64,000 bases of DNA from Epiperipatus broadwayi (GCA_028023455.1 JAQFVV010012510.1:2831420-2895419); one strand, 5' to 3'. Shown: positions 36,570 through 49,609, counted from the stretch's first letter. Translations and numbers: made by a program. The notes: generated from the letters alone by a model not told the origin.

Positions 36570-36665
36570 TTCATATGTCATAGCATCTGCCGGGACGTGA
36601 ACCCACACCCATCTGCAACCAACTACTTGCTTGCATGGCGGCTGCGATACCTCTCGGCTGTTTCT
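36570..36665 (-). repeat. tRNA-derived SINE fragment
   Basis: On the minus strand: CAGCCGAGAGGTATCGCAGC (box A region), GCCATGCAAGCAAG, then GGTTCACGTCCCGGCAGATG (box B region), followed by TGCTATGACA and an A-rich/T-rich tail. It is the same unit as 40190-40285. The pieces have tRNA order but no acceptor stem, so this is a SINE head, not a tRNA gene. Confidence 0.75.
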
Positions 36666-36960
36666 GATCTTTTGTCCCCAAAATAAGTAACCAACCTAAC
36701 AAGGACTGCCAAAAAATGTAGTAAAGTATCTACAAAAATGGTAATTAAAAAATACTGAAACCAAAATTTTATGGATATTATGTTAAATAAAAAAAATTCA
36801 AAACCAGTTTATTATCATTTAGCATATATCAATATTTGATAAAATAAAAAAATAAAAAACGAATTGCTAACGTTTACTAAAACAGTAATTATAGTAATAT
36901 TAGCGATTAAGCCAATGCACATGCACTTTAAAGATAAATTATAAATGAATACTCAATTTT

Positions 36961-37100
36961 TCCAGACATGAGATACAGTACTTTAGAAAGAATGGAATGA
37001 ATCCACCCATCCCCTCGACCCAAGCGTCCATGTATGGGTGGATTCGTTCCATTCTTTCTAAAGTACTGTATCTCGTGTCTGGAAAAATGAGTATTCATTT
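36961..37100. repeat. Foldback repeat, family 3
   Basis: Arms of about 55-60 bases (GAGATACAGTACTTTAGAAA, GAATGGAATGAATCCACCCA and complements) around a CGACCCAAGCGTCCATG centre. High arm identity. Confidence 0.85.
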
Positions 37101-37254
37101 ATAATTTATCTTTAAATTACTATTACATAAAAAACATAGCGCTATATAAAATAATATCTTATTATATATGTTTAATTTCAACTAAAGAATGCCATGTCGT
37201 AAATTGTAAAGATTTCGCAGGTGTCATTCGTTCAAAACATAACAAATGTAATTT

Positions 37255-37500
37255 AAAGTGATCGTGTAACACCTCACGCTCTTATTTCCAAGCACTTAAG
37301 ATTTGCCCATACATAAACGTTTGGGTGGGAAAGAATGAGTGGATTCATTCCATTCTTTCTAAAATACTGTATCTCCTGTCTGGAAAAATTGAGTATTTAT
37401 TTATGATTTATTTTTAAAGCGCATGTGCATTGGCTTAATCGCTAATATTACTATTACATAAAAAGCATAGCGCTATATAAAATAATATCTCATTAAAACA
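37255..37500. repeat. Single arm of a family-3 repeat
   Basis: Repeats the right arm of 36961-37100: GTGGATTCATTCCATTCTTT, ACTGTATCTC and GTCTGGAAAAATTGAGTA, followed by GCGCATGTGCATTGGCTTAA, which is also found complemented near 36910-36935. Its left part has CTTAAGATTTGCCCATACAT as in 20761-21067. Confidence 0.75.
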
Positions 37501-37614
37501 GTAATTAGAAAATATAAAAATCAAAACATTATTGGAAATTATATTAAATAAAAAAATAAAAAATAATATTTAAACATTAGCAAATGTTAATATTGAATAA
37601 TTATTGTTTTAAAC

Positions 37615-38470
37615 CACTAAACATCACATGATCACCATTTCTTTTCCTTCCTCATAACTGTTATTAAAACAGGCAAAACTCTCCATACAGTAGTGCCACT
37701 TAGTGCAAGCCAGAGTAATCAATGGATGCCAGAAGGCTTGTGTATAAAAACCCTATCTAGTGCCTATCTCACATGATATTCCCAGACTAGTTTCTAGCTT
37801 GTGGCTTTCATCAGTGGGAAGCCTTAGATCTGAGAGCATGCACCTAGATTTTTGGATCTAATACAATCCTCCAGCAGCCACCTTTTATCTCTACTTAACT
37901 ACAAAACTATGAGAATAAAATTGAAAACACAATAATATTTTCAATCCAAGCTCATTAGCTTATATAATCATATAGGTCTGAATTCAGTTCAGTACCCATA
38001 CATTTTAGTGTCTTTGGTTCTAGCAGTTATGAATAAGCATAAGAAATGGTGATCATGTGGTGTTTAGTGGTTTACTAGCAACCCTGCCTAATTGGATAGG
38101 CTATGGTTATTAAAGAATCAAAGACCCCAAAGTGTATGGGTACTGAACTGAGTTCAGACCTATATAATTATATAAGCTAATGAGCTTGGATTGAAAATAT
38201 TATTGTGTTTTCAATTTTATTCTCATAGTTTTGTAGTTAATTAGAGATAAAAGGTGGCTGCTGGAGGGTTGCATTAGCTCCAAAGATCTGGATCCAGTGA
38301 TCTCAGATCCAAGGTTCCTCACTGATGAAAGCCACTAGCTAGAAACTAATCTGGAGAAATTGAATGAATAGGCATTAGATAGGGATTTTATGCACAAACC
38401 TTCTGGCATCCATTGATTCCTCTGGCTTGCACTGAGTGGCGCTTCTGTATGGAGAGTTTTGCCTGTTTTA
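37615..38470. repeat. Palindrome of two head-to-head family-1 hammerhead repeats
   Basis: The left half (37671-38020) and right half (about 38110-38466) are inverted copies, sharing AATATTATTGTGTTTTCAAT, CAGTACCCATACA and CCACTTAGTGCAAGCCAGAG-type blocks. The left half carries a minus-strand hammerhead (37779-37820). The right half carries a plus-strand decayed one (38307-38366) with AUC cleavage site, a stem III mismatch and a stem I mismatch. The spacer holds another copy of the AATGGTGATCATGTG block. Confidence 0.85.
37779..37820 (-). ncRNA. Hammerhead ribozyme motif, family 1, compensated stem I
   Basis: On the minus strand: inner stem I UUCCCA (37820-37815) pairs perfectly with UGGGAA (37784-37779). 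Core CUGAUGA (37814-37808), stem II AGC/GCU with loop CACAA, GAAA, minimal stem III (AC/GU, loop UA), and cleavage in GUC. Compared with the family form UCCUCA/UGGGGA both strands changed and pairing improved. Distal stem I (AUCUAA) has lost its partner, so activity may be reduced. Confidence 0.65.
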
Positions 38471-40189
38471 ATTATTGTTTTAGTAAATGCTAGTAATTTT
38501 TTGTCAAATATTAATTAATGTCATTTGTACAAAGATGACTCCTGCCAATTTTTCCTCCTCTGTTTTCCTTTTCAACATTTTGAGATAATAAAACAATATT
38601 TAATTTTTCAAAAATGAACATAAAGTAAAAATTTCAATGTAATATTAATTTTTTTAATGTTTTATTTATTAATTATAGTATTAATTTCAATTTTAATGTT
38701 TGATAAACTGTAATTGTTATTTTTTTAACTTCAAATATTATGTTCCTGTCTTTCGATAAGTACTTATACATTTTTTGCAGTTTAGTAATTTAAAAGTTTT
38801 TAATTTATTTTGCCAATACATATTTGTATATGTTTTTACGGTCATGTTTTTATGTTGATATATTAATTTATTTTGGTGCCATACATTTCTTAAGTATTTG
38901 TACATGTTTCTATTTTAATTTAGTCACTTGTTTTGTAGACAAAATAGTTTTATTTGGAATTATTTTCACTAACTTTTGATAAACTTTGAAATGTTTTTAG
39001 TTTTATTTTTAGTAATACGTGTTTTTTACATTAGTTTAGTAATTTATTTTTTTGCCATGCATTTGATAAATATTTATACTAACGTTAGATAAAATTTGAA
39101 ATTTGTTTTAACTTTATTTGTTAAATTTGAAATGTTTTAATTTTATTTGTAATAATATATATTTTTACAGTAGTTTATTTTGTTGTTTTACATTTGATAA
39201 ATACTTTTACTAATGGTAGAGTTGTATTTGTAATTGTTATATCTCAACTACATTTAACTAATAGATAATAAATAAAAGTAATGGATGTATTGTTTGGAAA
39301 ATTACATAAACTTTAGGACCACAAGTAACAAAGATAAAATCATAATCCATGGATTTTGAGTTCAAGAGTACACACCATCATTGGCCATTCTACACTACAC
39401 TATACTTTGCCAGGAAAAAAAAAAACAATAATATTATCGTTCATAAGTTTATCTATTAACAAGGGAATTAAATCACATGATCTATCTACTTCAGTCTCAT
39501 CATTTAAGATAGATATAGTTTTCTGTTATAAATATATTGAATGACATTTTCTTTCTTTAGTGTTTTTAAAAATGAATATAAAACTAATTAATAGATATTA
39601 ACCGGTTTTATTAATTTTATCAAATACCTTTTCCCCCAAATATATGTTTATGGTCCTCTTTTAAATAACGTTCAAATAGTAAGTAGATCTTTAGCATCTC
39701 TCCTTGTATAAAACCTCAATTTTTTGTCTTTTAAAAATATTTAGTTTAGAAACAATTACCTAATTATTAATGGTTTGCAACGGCATTTTTTATAGATATA
39801 AATTTTAACTTTAATATATTTTATTGCATTGTTTTCTAATTGAGATAGTGTTTATTGTTGCAATTCTGTTTTGTTTTCAAAAATTTTGCATTATCTTTAT
39901 AAGTTGTGAATTTGTTACATTTCTATTTCGATTAACCCCATTGCTTTACAATTCCTAATTTTACCTATAATTCTAACTGTTTTCAATTTAACATGCTCAT
40001 TTTTATGTTAATCTTGTCCGTTTAACAATTTTATTTTTATATTATTTGATTTGCTTTTCTAAATACTTCTTTTTCCATAATTCTCTTAATAAGTGAATAA
40101 TCATTTGTTAATAATTACAAGCAAAACCTATTCTATTTTGGATATGTTTTTTTCCGAAATCATTTGCTTTACTTGTTGTCGTCAAACAT
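38471..40189. other. AT-rich stretch without recognisable gene
   Basis: Loosely repetitive text around 38770-39200 (recurring TTTGATAAA, TTTGAAATG and TTTAGTAATTTATTTT blocks) suggests an old decayed tandem repeat. Nothing else is supportable. Confidence 0.45.
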
Positions 40190-40285
40190 TGTTAGCCGAG
40201 AGGTCAGCGCAGCTGCCTTGCAAGCAACCACTTGGTTGCAGACAGTTGTTGCAGGTTCGCCTCCCTGCCGGTGCTATGACATATG
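40190..40285 (+). repeat. tRNA-derived SINE fragment
   Basis: GTTAGCCGAGAGGTCAGCGC gives box A, TGCCTTGCAAGCA looks like an anticodon arm with a TGC triplet, and GCAGGTTCGCCTCCCTGCCG gives box B in a T-arm-like hairpin. GTGCTATGACAT and an A-rich stretch follow. Same unit as 36570-36665. No matching acceptor stem, so it is not called as a tRNA gene. Confidence 0.78.
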
Positions 40286-40290
40286 GAAAT

Positions 40291-40730
40291 ATAAAAAAAA
40301 GAGTGGATTGTTAAATTTAAATATTCCATTTTAAACAATTAAAATAGGATCGTTGTTCAGCATTTAATTCTTTTGTAAATGTATTATAGAAAATAAATAA
40401 TCAACTACCTCCTTTTTCCTTCTAAAAAAGTTTGTGTAATTAACCAATTGATATGCTAATCTTCGAACATTATTATGGGATTTACAAATTATTCTCATGA
40501 CTCAATATTTTCCATAAATGTAATGTCGTGCCATCTTTTTTAATTCTCTTTATTATGTAAGTTTTAGATTGAATTGTTGATCAACAGCTTAAGTAATGTC
40601 ATAGAATGATTTTTCCTCTCATATTAGATTGTTTGATTTTCTTTATTCTTTCTATATGGAAAAATGCTTAAGATGACTTTTCTTTGAATTAAGTTCCTTA
40701 AGATGTTTTATCTTTATTTGTTATTAAGTA
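40291..40730. other. AT-rich stretch without recognisable gene
   Basis: No supported feature. Confidence 0.5.
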
Positions 40731-41075
40731 TAGGGGATTTGAACTCAGATTTTCAAGCACCCTTCAACTATCCACATTTATCTCATACAACTGATACACA
40801 TGACCACACACGTGTAGAAAAGATAAATAATAGCTAAATACGTAATTTATGCTAAACCAGCACTCATCATTGGTCCAGATTATCATCTCCCATATATATA
40901 TAATCAGTGCTTAGTTTATATTAAAATAGCAAATCTTCATACTTTAATGGACAGGCTTCAATCTAATCCAACCTCCAACTTTTCAGCCATCCATATCATT
41001 GAAAATCTGATGATGAAAACTCAAATCCCATGCTGATGCCAATATTATTGCCATGCCCATGTTGACCTCAAGTTA
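40731..41075 (-). repeat. Family-2 hammerhead repeat with a broken ribozyme
   Basis: Close relative of 16978-17305 in the same orientation. The hammerhead region (about 40890-40830) has lost the C of CUGAUGA and reads UAAA in place of GAAA, so it should be dead. The box-B-like GAGTTCAAATCC remains near 40745. Confidence 0.75.
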
Positions 41076-41687
41076 TGTGTTTTAAAATACCTTTTCTGTT
41101 GTCCTTTGTTAGAAACTGAAAATTGATGCATTTTCCAAATTCGGTATAGACACATTTTTCAATTAATTATTATTAAAATATATCAAAATAATTTATAATA
41201 ATACATCTATAAGATTAGCATAATATATATTGAAATGTCTATCTGAAGTCAAAATATTTAAGAAAAAAAACATTATGATCAACAATAAAAATTGATTGTA
41301 TTTCTGGTTTTATTTCTCTCACATACACAAACATGATTTTCCAAATATAGTTTCTCTATAACTAAATTTAATTTAATGGTTCATAGTATTAACACTTAAG
41401 CTGCAAAGTATATAGAAAATGAATCTATTTCTGCTTATGGCCTGTGATTTTATATGGAAAGCGGATTTATATAATGCTAATTATAACAATGTTCACCCAG
41501 TTGACAGAGATGTTTAGCAATATAATTCAGTATGACCATTATTTATATTCACAAAAAAATCACCAAGTACTCATTTTAATAACCTAATGAACAACTAATC
41601 TCATCAAAAATGTACAGAATTGGAATTATACATCACTATATAAGTAGAATGTTTTGGAATGATGACTTTCTCATTATATATATATAT
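41076..41687. other. AT-rich stretch without recognisable gene
   Basis: No supported feature; it ends in a TA run that flanks the next element. Confidence 0.5.
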
Positions 41688-43792
41688 TGTACCAATCGGA
41701 ATGAAAGTGAAGATCGAATCTAACCGCAAAAACAATATCTGCACTACAAGGGCGCCATCTAGGCATTTGAGCCTAGAAAAATTTATAAAGTAGGCAGATA
41801 CGCGCTGTTAAGATTCCACTTTCTTTAAATATTCTGACCGTTAGCCCAAGTCACTAGCTCAGCGGAGACGCAGAGATAAAAATCTATAAATTTTATATCT
41901 TAAATATAAAAGAATAAAAGCCACTGCCAGAAATTAACACATAAAAATATTTATTTATGCACATATAAAATAATATCTAAATTTTGAGGAATAAATTTAA
42001 CGTTTATAATTTTATATTGATCTTTAATTCTAAATTTAAGTAGATTGCAAATAATGAGTTTACTATTTATTTAGAGGGTCGAGTATGAATGGACTACATA
42101 GGTCTGCATTTGAAAGGAAAATATTCTTTCCTGATTTAACCCTAGGCCACAAATTTCGCAATCAACTGGCGCCAATCCATCTGATATATTCATGTATTCA
42201 ATGTAGCATGATACGACAACACAAAATACTATACTGCCAGGAAAGTACATCTGAACAGTAAGTAGAATTAGAGAAGATATGGACTCTCCACCAACAGGAA
42301 TGTGACATCTGTTGGCAAGTAGACCAATTAACAAAAAACTCCATAGGAATGGACTGCGGTCTTCTGCCGACTTACAAACCCATCCATAGGCAAACAAAGG
42401 GTGTGTGGCGTATATCTATAATCCTGCCCGTAGCGGACCTAATACTACATCTACTAATTACACAAATATATCCAATCCATTGAACCAATTTAACTACGAA
42501 ATGAATAACCTAAGATTACCCTCCCTTAATATAACTTTACAAAACTATATAGCCATTCACGCCCGACTTAATTTTAACATTTAAATACGTTCGCACAGAT
42601 TTGTTTAAAAATGTTGGGTATAGATCGATTACATAGATTCCACGGTCAAAAACATTTCAAAATAAACATAAACGATCAAAATACAAAATTATTGATACCG
42701 ACAATCGCAGAGGGAAACTTATAAGTAACCCAATAGTATTCACCATAAGATACTTGCGTTGTCACCAATAACTTAAAAGACATCCGAATAAATACATTTT
42801 AGATACTCACTGTAAGGTATCATTATTTATCGAATGTCTATATATTTTGATCAAATATGAAAACCAAAATATAATTAACCGCAAACGAATCCATGCAAGC
42901 GTCTATAAACAACTTAAATTTCATACATTTAATTAATCTTTACAATAAAAAAAAAAAAATGGAAATGATGTTTGTCAATCGGGAAACATATAAAATTAAA
43001 CATTATTAATTTGATTTAAAAACTTACAAAAGTCAGATAAGAGTCCGTTTTTTAACATTTAATTTGGCCTGTTTATGAATTTATAAAACTTGACAAAAGT
43101 TCGTAATTGATTTTGATAACTGTTAATTTCATATAGCTTATGGTATAAGAGTCCATGTTTATGCTTTAATTCCCCCGATGCCTCCATTGGAAGGTAATGT
43201 TTTGGAGATGGCAATAGCTGGTTCAAGGCATCACAGTCTTTTCATTTCTATTTTTATAGAGAGTGTGGTATGTGCGTCATACCACATCTCTCAAACACCC
43301 AACGCTGGAACTGTCCGAAAAAACTGTATTTCCCTTTTTATATTATCCACAAGGATTCAATGAACAAAACGTCACCAATCCATCACTTTTGTTAGGGTCC
43401 AAGCCAAGGCCGAGTGCTTCCATTGGTCAAGCTAAAATCTCTTTCTTCTCTTATCTAACTTTTCATCTGACTTTTTAATTAAACAGCTTTTGGATAATTA
43501 ATAAACAATCATTTCCATTTATAGATTACAGGAATTAATTAATACCTGTTTTTATTTTAACTTACGTTATTTTTTTATTAAAATATTTTTATAAATCTTT
43601 TTTTATAAAAAATATATTCAAATACCTTTTTTTTATTTATTAAAAAAAATATTTTTAAAGTTTAGCATCTGTGCGAATGTATATACGTATAACAAACATT
43701 TTTAATTTTAGCGTTTAGTTTTTTACTTTTATCTGCGAACTTTTAAGTTTTTATTTTAAATTAATGTAACGACATATTTATATATCGTTACA
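41688..43792. repeat. LTR-like unit 1
   Basis: Block order: A (41688-41900), C (about 42077-42560, GTCGAGTATGAAT to CGCCCGACTTAA), B (about 42590-42930, TTCGCACAGAT to ACAACTTAAATTT). Terminal hairpin GTAACGA (43766-43772) with TCGTTAC (43785-43791). Confidence 0.7.
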
Positions 43793-44346
43793 TATCAGTA
43801 AACTTCCTCAAAAAAATAAAAACATTAAAAAAAAAAAAAAAAGACTTTACTTAGTGTTAGTAATTACATTACACAAATTGAATATATATGAAAATTTCAA
43901 AAGGACAAACTTTTTTTTTCAAAGACAAAACAGTAATTACAAATATAATGATAAAAAAAAAAATTGACTGATGATTCCTTACTACCAGCTAAATTTCTGC
44001 CCCCTCCCTTCCAAGTTTCATTTCTCCTACCTTTAACTATTACTTAGGCAAGTTCAACGATTAGATTTTAATTTAACAAGACTTTTTAAAAAAAAAAATT
44101 ATGATTTATATTTATTATTACATTTTATTTATTAGTTTTTATTCCTCGTATTTCTCTTTACATATGCGCAATTTTTCTTACTGGCAGTACCTTTAAGACA
44201 AAATTTCAAACTGTAACTCCACGTCAATACAACAAATAAATATATTTATACAATTTCAGAAAAAAAAATTTACGGGCATGATTCACTTTTAAAATTCTCA
44301 GGGCACTCGTGTTTATTAAAGATCGGCCCAAGTTGGGTAGCCAGTT

Positions 44347-46544
44347 TGTACCAATCGGAATGAAAGTGAATATCGAATCTAACCGCAAACACAATATCTG
44401 CTCTACAAGGGCGCCATCTAGGCATTTGAGCCTAGAAAAATTTATAGAGTAGGCAGATACGCGCTGTTAAGATTCCACTTTCTTTAAATATTCCGACCGT
44501 TAGCCCATGTCACTAGCTCAGTGGAATAGCAGAGATTTAATAAGATAATCTAAGATTTCAACATTAAAAAAATAAATAAAATAAGCCACTGCCAGTAATT
44601 AACATACAAACATTTATTTATGCACATATATATAAGATTTAAAATTATTTTAGTATTAGTTTTACATTTTAACATTATTTTTAACTTTACCTTAGATTTT
44701 AATTTACATTTTAATTTCTATTATATTATAAGTTTACATTTTAATTAAGTTCGCACAGATGGGATTATAAAAGCTTGTTTTAATATGTTGCTATAGATCG
44801 GTTACATAGATTACACGGTTAAAAACATTTCAAAGTAAACATAAACGATCAAAATATAAAATCATTGATTACTGACAATTGCGGAGGGAAATTTATATGT
44901 AACCCAATAGTATTCACCATAAGATACTTGCATTGTCACCAATAACTTAAAAGACATCCGAATAAATACATTTTAGATACTCACCGTAAGGTATCATTAT
45001 TTATCGAATGTCTATATATTTTGATCAAATATGGAAACAAAACATAGTTAACCAATAAACAATCCATGCAAGCGTCTATAAACAACTTAAATTTAATGCA
45101 TTTTATTTAGGATCGAGTATGAATAGACCACATAAATTTGCTTTTGAAAATAAACATTCTATCCCTATTTAACCTTAGGCTAAATTCGTAGTCAAACTGG
45201 CATCAATCCATCTGATACATCGATGTATTCAATGTAATAAAATACGGCAGCACAAAAGGTTAAAGAAGAAATTGCCTCTTATGAGATAGGAATATTACAT
45301 CTATCTCAAAGAAGAGCAATAAAACAAAAACTCCATAGAAAGGAACTCGGTATCCGACTTATAATTCCTTCCATAGGCAAACGGAAGTGTCGGGTATGAA
45401 GCGATTCTGCCCGTAGCGAATCAATATTACATCTACTAATCACACCAATATATCCAATCCATTGACCCAATCTAACCATGAAACAAATAACCTAAGATTA
45501 CCCTTCCCTAATATAACTTTATAAATCTATACAGCCATTCACGCCCGACTTAAGTTTAACATTTATATAATTTAACTTAACGGAAAACAGAAATCATAAT
45601 AAAACTTAAAGAACAAAATTAAATAAATGGAAATGATTTTAAATAAATAAATAAAAAATACATCAAATAACATTATTAATAAATTAAGTTGGTCAGATAG
45701 GATAATATTGCAATCGTTTAAATATGGAAAATTTTAATTTAATGTTCATTATTTATAAAGTTCTTACAGTTTAAAAAGTTCATCTTTATCCGTTGCTTGC
45801 CATGAACGTGAATTCCCACGCCGTCCTAAGATTGGTATCCATTTAGCCATTGTTTTATTTATTCATTAGGAGGTTTTTAGTTTAATTGGTCCTCAATGTA
45901 GAAACGATAGTTCATTTCTCTTTCTTTACTAGCAAAACTGAAGGGATTGAACGTGCGTCCTTCAATCTCTTCTCCCGCACCTCCGCACTAACATCTATCT
46001 GTCACATCGTAATAATCATAATAACTCACCCCTAATAATTTTCAACCTTGTCCTTTTATATTCATTTGAAGGATTGCATTTACATTACGTCATCGATGCG
46101 ATGATCCTTTTCGTTGAGGTCCGATTTTCCAACGGATTTCTTTCATTGGCTATTTGTTTCTATTGTTTTCCTATCTGACCCATGTTTTTACATTTAAATG
46201 CCCAAGGCTGGTTTACATTTGACTAATTGAATTTATCATTTCCATTTCTGATTAATTAACCTGTTTTCCAAATCAAAGATATATTTAAAGATAAATTTAA
46301 AGATATAATTTTATCTCCAAATCTTTTTAAGTTTTTGTTTTTAAAATACCTTTTCTATTTTTAATACAGTTTTATTTTAATAATTTTTTATATCTGTGCG
46401 ATTTAATATATAAGAGTTTAAGATGATATTTAATTTTAATTTTTAATTCTAAAAGAAAATTTTTAAATGCGAACTTTTTAATTTACTTTCATGTTTAATA
46501 AATAAAAAAAAAAAACAATGTAACGAACGTCTGTGCTCGTTACA
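44347..46544. repeat. LTR-like unit 2
   Basis: Block order: A (44347-44545), B (about 44750-45095), C (about 45110-45560), so B and C are exchanged relative to unit 1. Terminal hairpin GTAACGA (46520-46526) with TCGTTAC (46537-46543). Confidence 0.7.
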
Positions 46545-49500
46545 ATATATTGAAATGAACAATTTATTATTCATTTCAATAAATAAAATAGATTTTTTTT
46601 CTAAGCAAAAGGTTATGCAAATTTGATTTTAAAAAAAGCTCAAAGAGAGGTTAAAAAAACTAACTTTGAGATAAAAATCCATTTTCTTTTCTCTTAACAG
46701 ATTGGAATACTACTTCATTCAAATCCTAGGATTTCACTATGCCTTGTGAATAAAAAGGATGGACACTACTAACAGTTAGCTAGATATAGTCTGGAACAAA
46801 TTTGACTCATAGTTTGAATAACTTCAACTGAAATGAAGAATTAGCACTTATTTAAACGATGGTTAAAAATTACAAAGCTATACTACCACCCTAAACAGAC
46901 TTTGAATATTTGTCAGAAAGAAGTAATTAATAGTTATTTTGTTTTGGGTGAGTTTTATATTTAAAGAGCAATTTGTACTTTATTTTAAATAATCTTTATT
47001 TGTAAATAAGGTTTATTATCTGGGTATTATTTTGAAAGAAACTGTCGATTAAAAAAAAAAAGAAGTGAATTTGTAATAATTTCTCTTTATTTGTTAGAAT
47101 TATTTTTTAAAAGAAAACAAAATATTATTATACATCACATGCATATGATAAGCTTTTGAATTTTATATAAGTTATTAATAAGAGGGAAAAGTAAAGAAAT
47201 ATTGATAATCATGTAAATACAATGTAGACATATAAATTGTCTAACAGTAGCTAACAATGTAATTATTTCCATTAGTCTCATTTGTTTATAGTTAAACTTA
47301 TATTTGATTACTGAAGTTAGATTTTATGTAGATGGATTTGTATATGCATAGTTGTATGCTTAATGTTTAATAGCTTGCATATGTACACATTCATATGAGA
47401 GAATACATTCCTACCAGTTTAATGAAGTAGGTATCAATCTCAGAATGAGTTATCCCCATATAAATTGTGGTTGTATTAAATTAGGTTTAGGATCAAAAGG
47501 CCATTCCTTATAATTATTGTATAGACGGTTAGTAAAGTTAGGTTTAGGACCAAAAATCCATTCCTTTATGGGTATTATAATACAAGTGGTTATGTTTAGG
47601 ATTAGAATCTAAAAGACCATTCCTTTGATTATTGTAATACAGCATTGATGTCTATCTCATATAGAGTATATGTATGTGTAAGTACTAGAAGACATACAAA
47701 TCAAAGAAATGGATTTGTATTTATAGATTCCTACATGTGTAGAATTATATTTAATTTTATTGAAGTCAAGGTAAAGAGACGATGATGAATGTGTTATCTT
47801 ATCTATGAATATATTGATAGTATGATATATAAAGATTAAAAAATTTTGTTAAAGAAATAAATTGCATATCAATTAATGATTATACTTTGTAAATAAATTA
47901 CTGTTACATAATTTGTTAATTTTATTAAAGAAAATAAATAGTATATTAATTAATAAGAATGCTTATAAATTTTTGGTGTCGTCTACCATCATTCATCAGA
48001 AGTACTTATGTTCTCTGCAATTTAGCCCAGCTTTACAAATGAGACTGTGTAATGATTACATTATTGTATCAAATAAAATATTGTTTTAAATATATATGAG
48101 TTAGTTTATTTCCTGATGCTTAAAGCTAAGTGGTTCCCATATAATGTAAATAAATAAGTACAGAAAAGGTAAAATATAAAAATATACTAAGTCCGACCAT
48201 TACAGTATATATATAATGTATCCAAATAACTTCAGAAACATACAATTAGAAGCTTTTTTTTACAAATAAACATTTATCTGAATAAGAAAGAATGAATCCA
48301 AAATCAAATAAGACTGCTTCTAGAAAACAGATATATATGATCCAGACATCAAAATTAAAAGCACAGAGATGCATTGGCAGACTTGTTTCCAAGTTTAATA
48401 AAGCAGGATTCATATTTATTAAACCATGCATTGATTTTGAGATCAATAATGGTGGAAATTAATATCCTAACTATTTAAAGCAGAAACACCCCTCATCCCA
48501 ATGTTTGAATGGCTTCCCAAAAAGCATTCCAACAGATTTTAAGGCTTGCAAATGACATTCATGCAAAGTCCAATTTCTATAAGATTTTAGCAAAGATAAT
48601 AGTTTAATGAAGAGAAGTTTGTAAATTCACTACACAGAATTATATTAGAATGTGACCTCCAATCCTCTATTATTATTATTTTTAAAAAATATATATTGTT
48701 TGTGACTGTGTGTATTTTGCTTTTTCATGGAAATGGTGAGAAAAATAAAATTTTACAGAAAAACCAAGGTAGTTAATATAGAGGCATATTTTTGTTTTGA
48801 CGCTGGAATTATGGTGTATTTTATATATACTGCACCACTTTTTAAAGTATTTGACTTTCTTTCTTTATTACAGATTAAAACTGAAGTTAGATAATTAAAG
48901 TAATAACGCTTTTAAATAAAATTAAAATTTACATTAAGAAGACTTTATCTTGTGCTTAGAAAGGTGGGTATTCAGTGTAAATATTGTTCCATCTGTAAAA
49001 CGCATGCGCTGTGGTTTAAGCTATGTTATTATTTATAATTAAAAAATAAGAAAAAGGAGTTGAAAATATAATTAACTTTTTGTTTGATGCATTTCAAAAA
49101 GATTGTCATTATTAATAAGTAATATGTTTTATAATGATAAAAGAAATTTTAATTTCATACTAGTAATTAAATAAAACTAATTAAAGTTGATAAATGCTTT
49201 TATAAATTTATTATATAAAAACAATTAAATTATTAGGTAAATTCATTAGCAATAAATATACATTTATTTTGTTTTTAAGATTACAAATTTTGCCTTAAAT
49301 ATACTGGAAGATATATATAAATACCGGAAAGCAGTCAACATTTAAACAATATCAATGACATTCAACAATTGTTGGTCATTGAGTATAGTTTTCTATTGTT
49401 CCTGGCTATGGACATAGCAAAAAGTAGGCAAAACTTGGAGATCAGAATGAATTCAAAGTATGGGCTCAAAATTATTTTTTGCTTAAGATCTAAAAAAGTA

Positions 49501-49605
49501 GCTATACCACTATCTGCAACTCTAAACACTTTAATTTAAAATCTTAATAAAGCTGCAAGGGGTCATATACTTTAATGAATATTTTACATCAAAAAATATA
49601 TGTTG
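46545..49605. other. AT-rich stretch without recognisable gene
   Basis: No gene. It contains the three-unit repeat listed at 47466-47642 and a weak fragment resembling a family-3 arm near 48940-49010 (GACTTTATCTTGTGCTTAGA, CGCATGCGCTGTGG). Confidence 0.45.
47466..47642. repeat. Three-unit imperfect tandem repeat
   Basis: About 60-bp units, each with a TTAGGTTTAGGA-like block followed by CCATTCCTT and ATTATTGTA/ATTATAATA, starting near 47481, 47542 and 47600. Confidence 0.7.
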
Positions 49606-49609
49606 ATTT

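Larger units (their letters stand above)
41688..46544. mobile_element. Non-coding LTR-like element: two ~2.1-kb end units and a ~550-bp centre
   Basis: The units 41688-43792 and 44347-46544 both start TGTACCAATCGGAATGAAAG, both end in a GTAACGA...TCGTTAC hairpin plus A, and share several long blocks. ATATAT precedes the first and follows the second, compatible with one insertion. The 554-bp centre has no coding capacity, no convincing polypurine tract, and only a weak TATCAG resemblance to a primer site. It may be a non-autonomous large-LTR element or two separate solo insertions. No protein-coding gene was found; short open frames inside are not conserved between the units. Confidence 0.55.

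Noticed and set aside
40190-40285. tRNA gene with a TGC anticodon
   Set aside because: Boxes A and B are present but there is no acceptor stem, and a second, diverged copy exists; better explained as a SINE head.
42071-42397. 108-codon minus-strand open frame in LTR-like unit 1
   Set aside because: The matching block in unit 2 does not keep the frame open, and no motif is recognised.
43963-43995. CUGAUGA near 43970 as a hammerhead core
   Set aside because: No stem II and no GAAA follow at the right distance.
47985-48010. Minus-strand CUGAUGA near 47996
   Set aside because: No GAAA box or closing stem I; a chance match.
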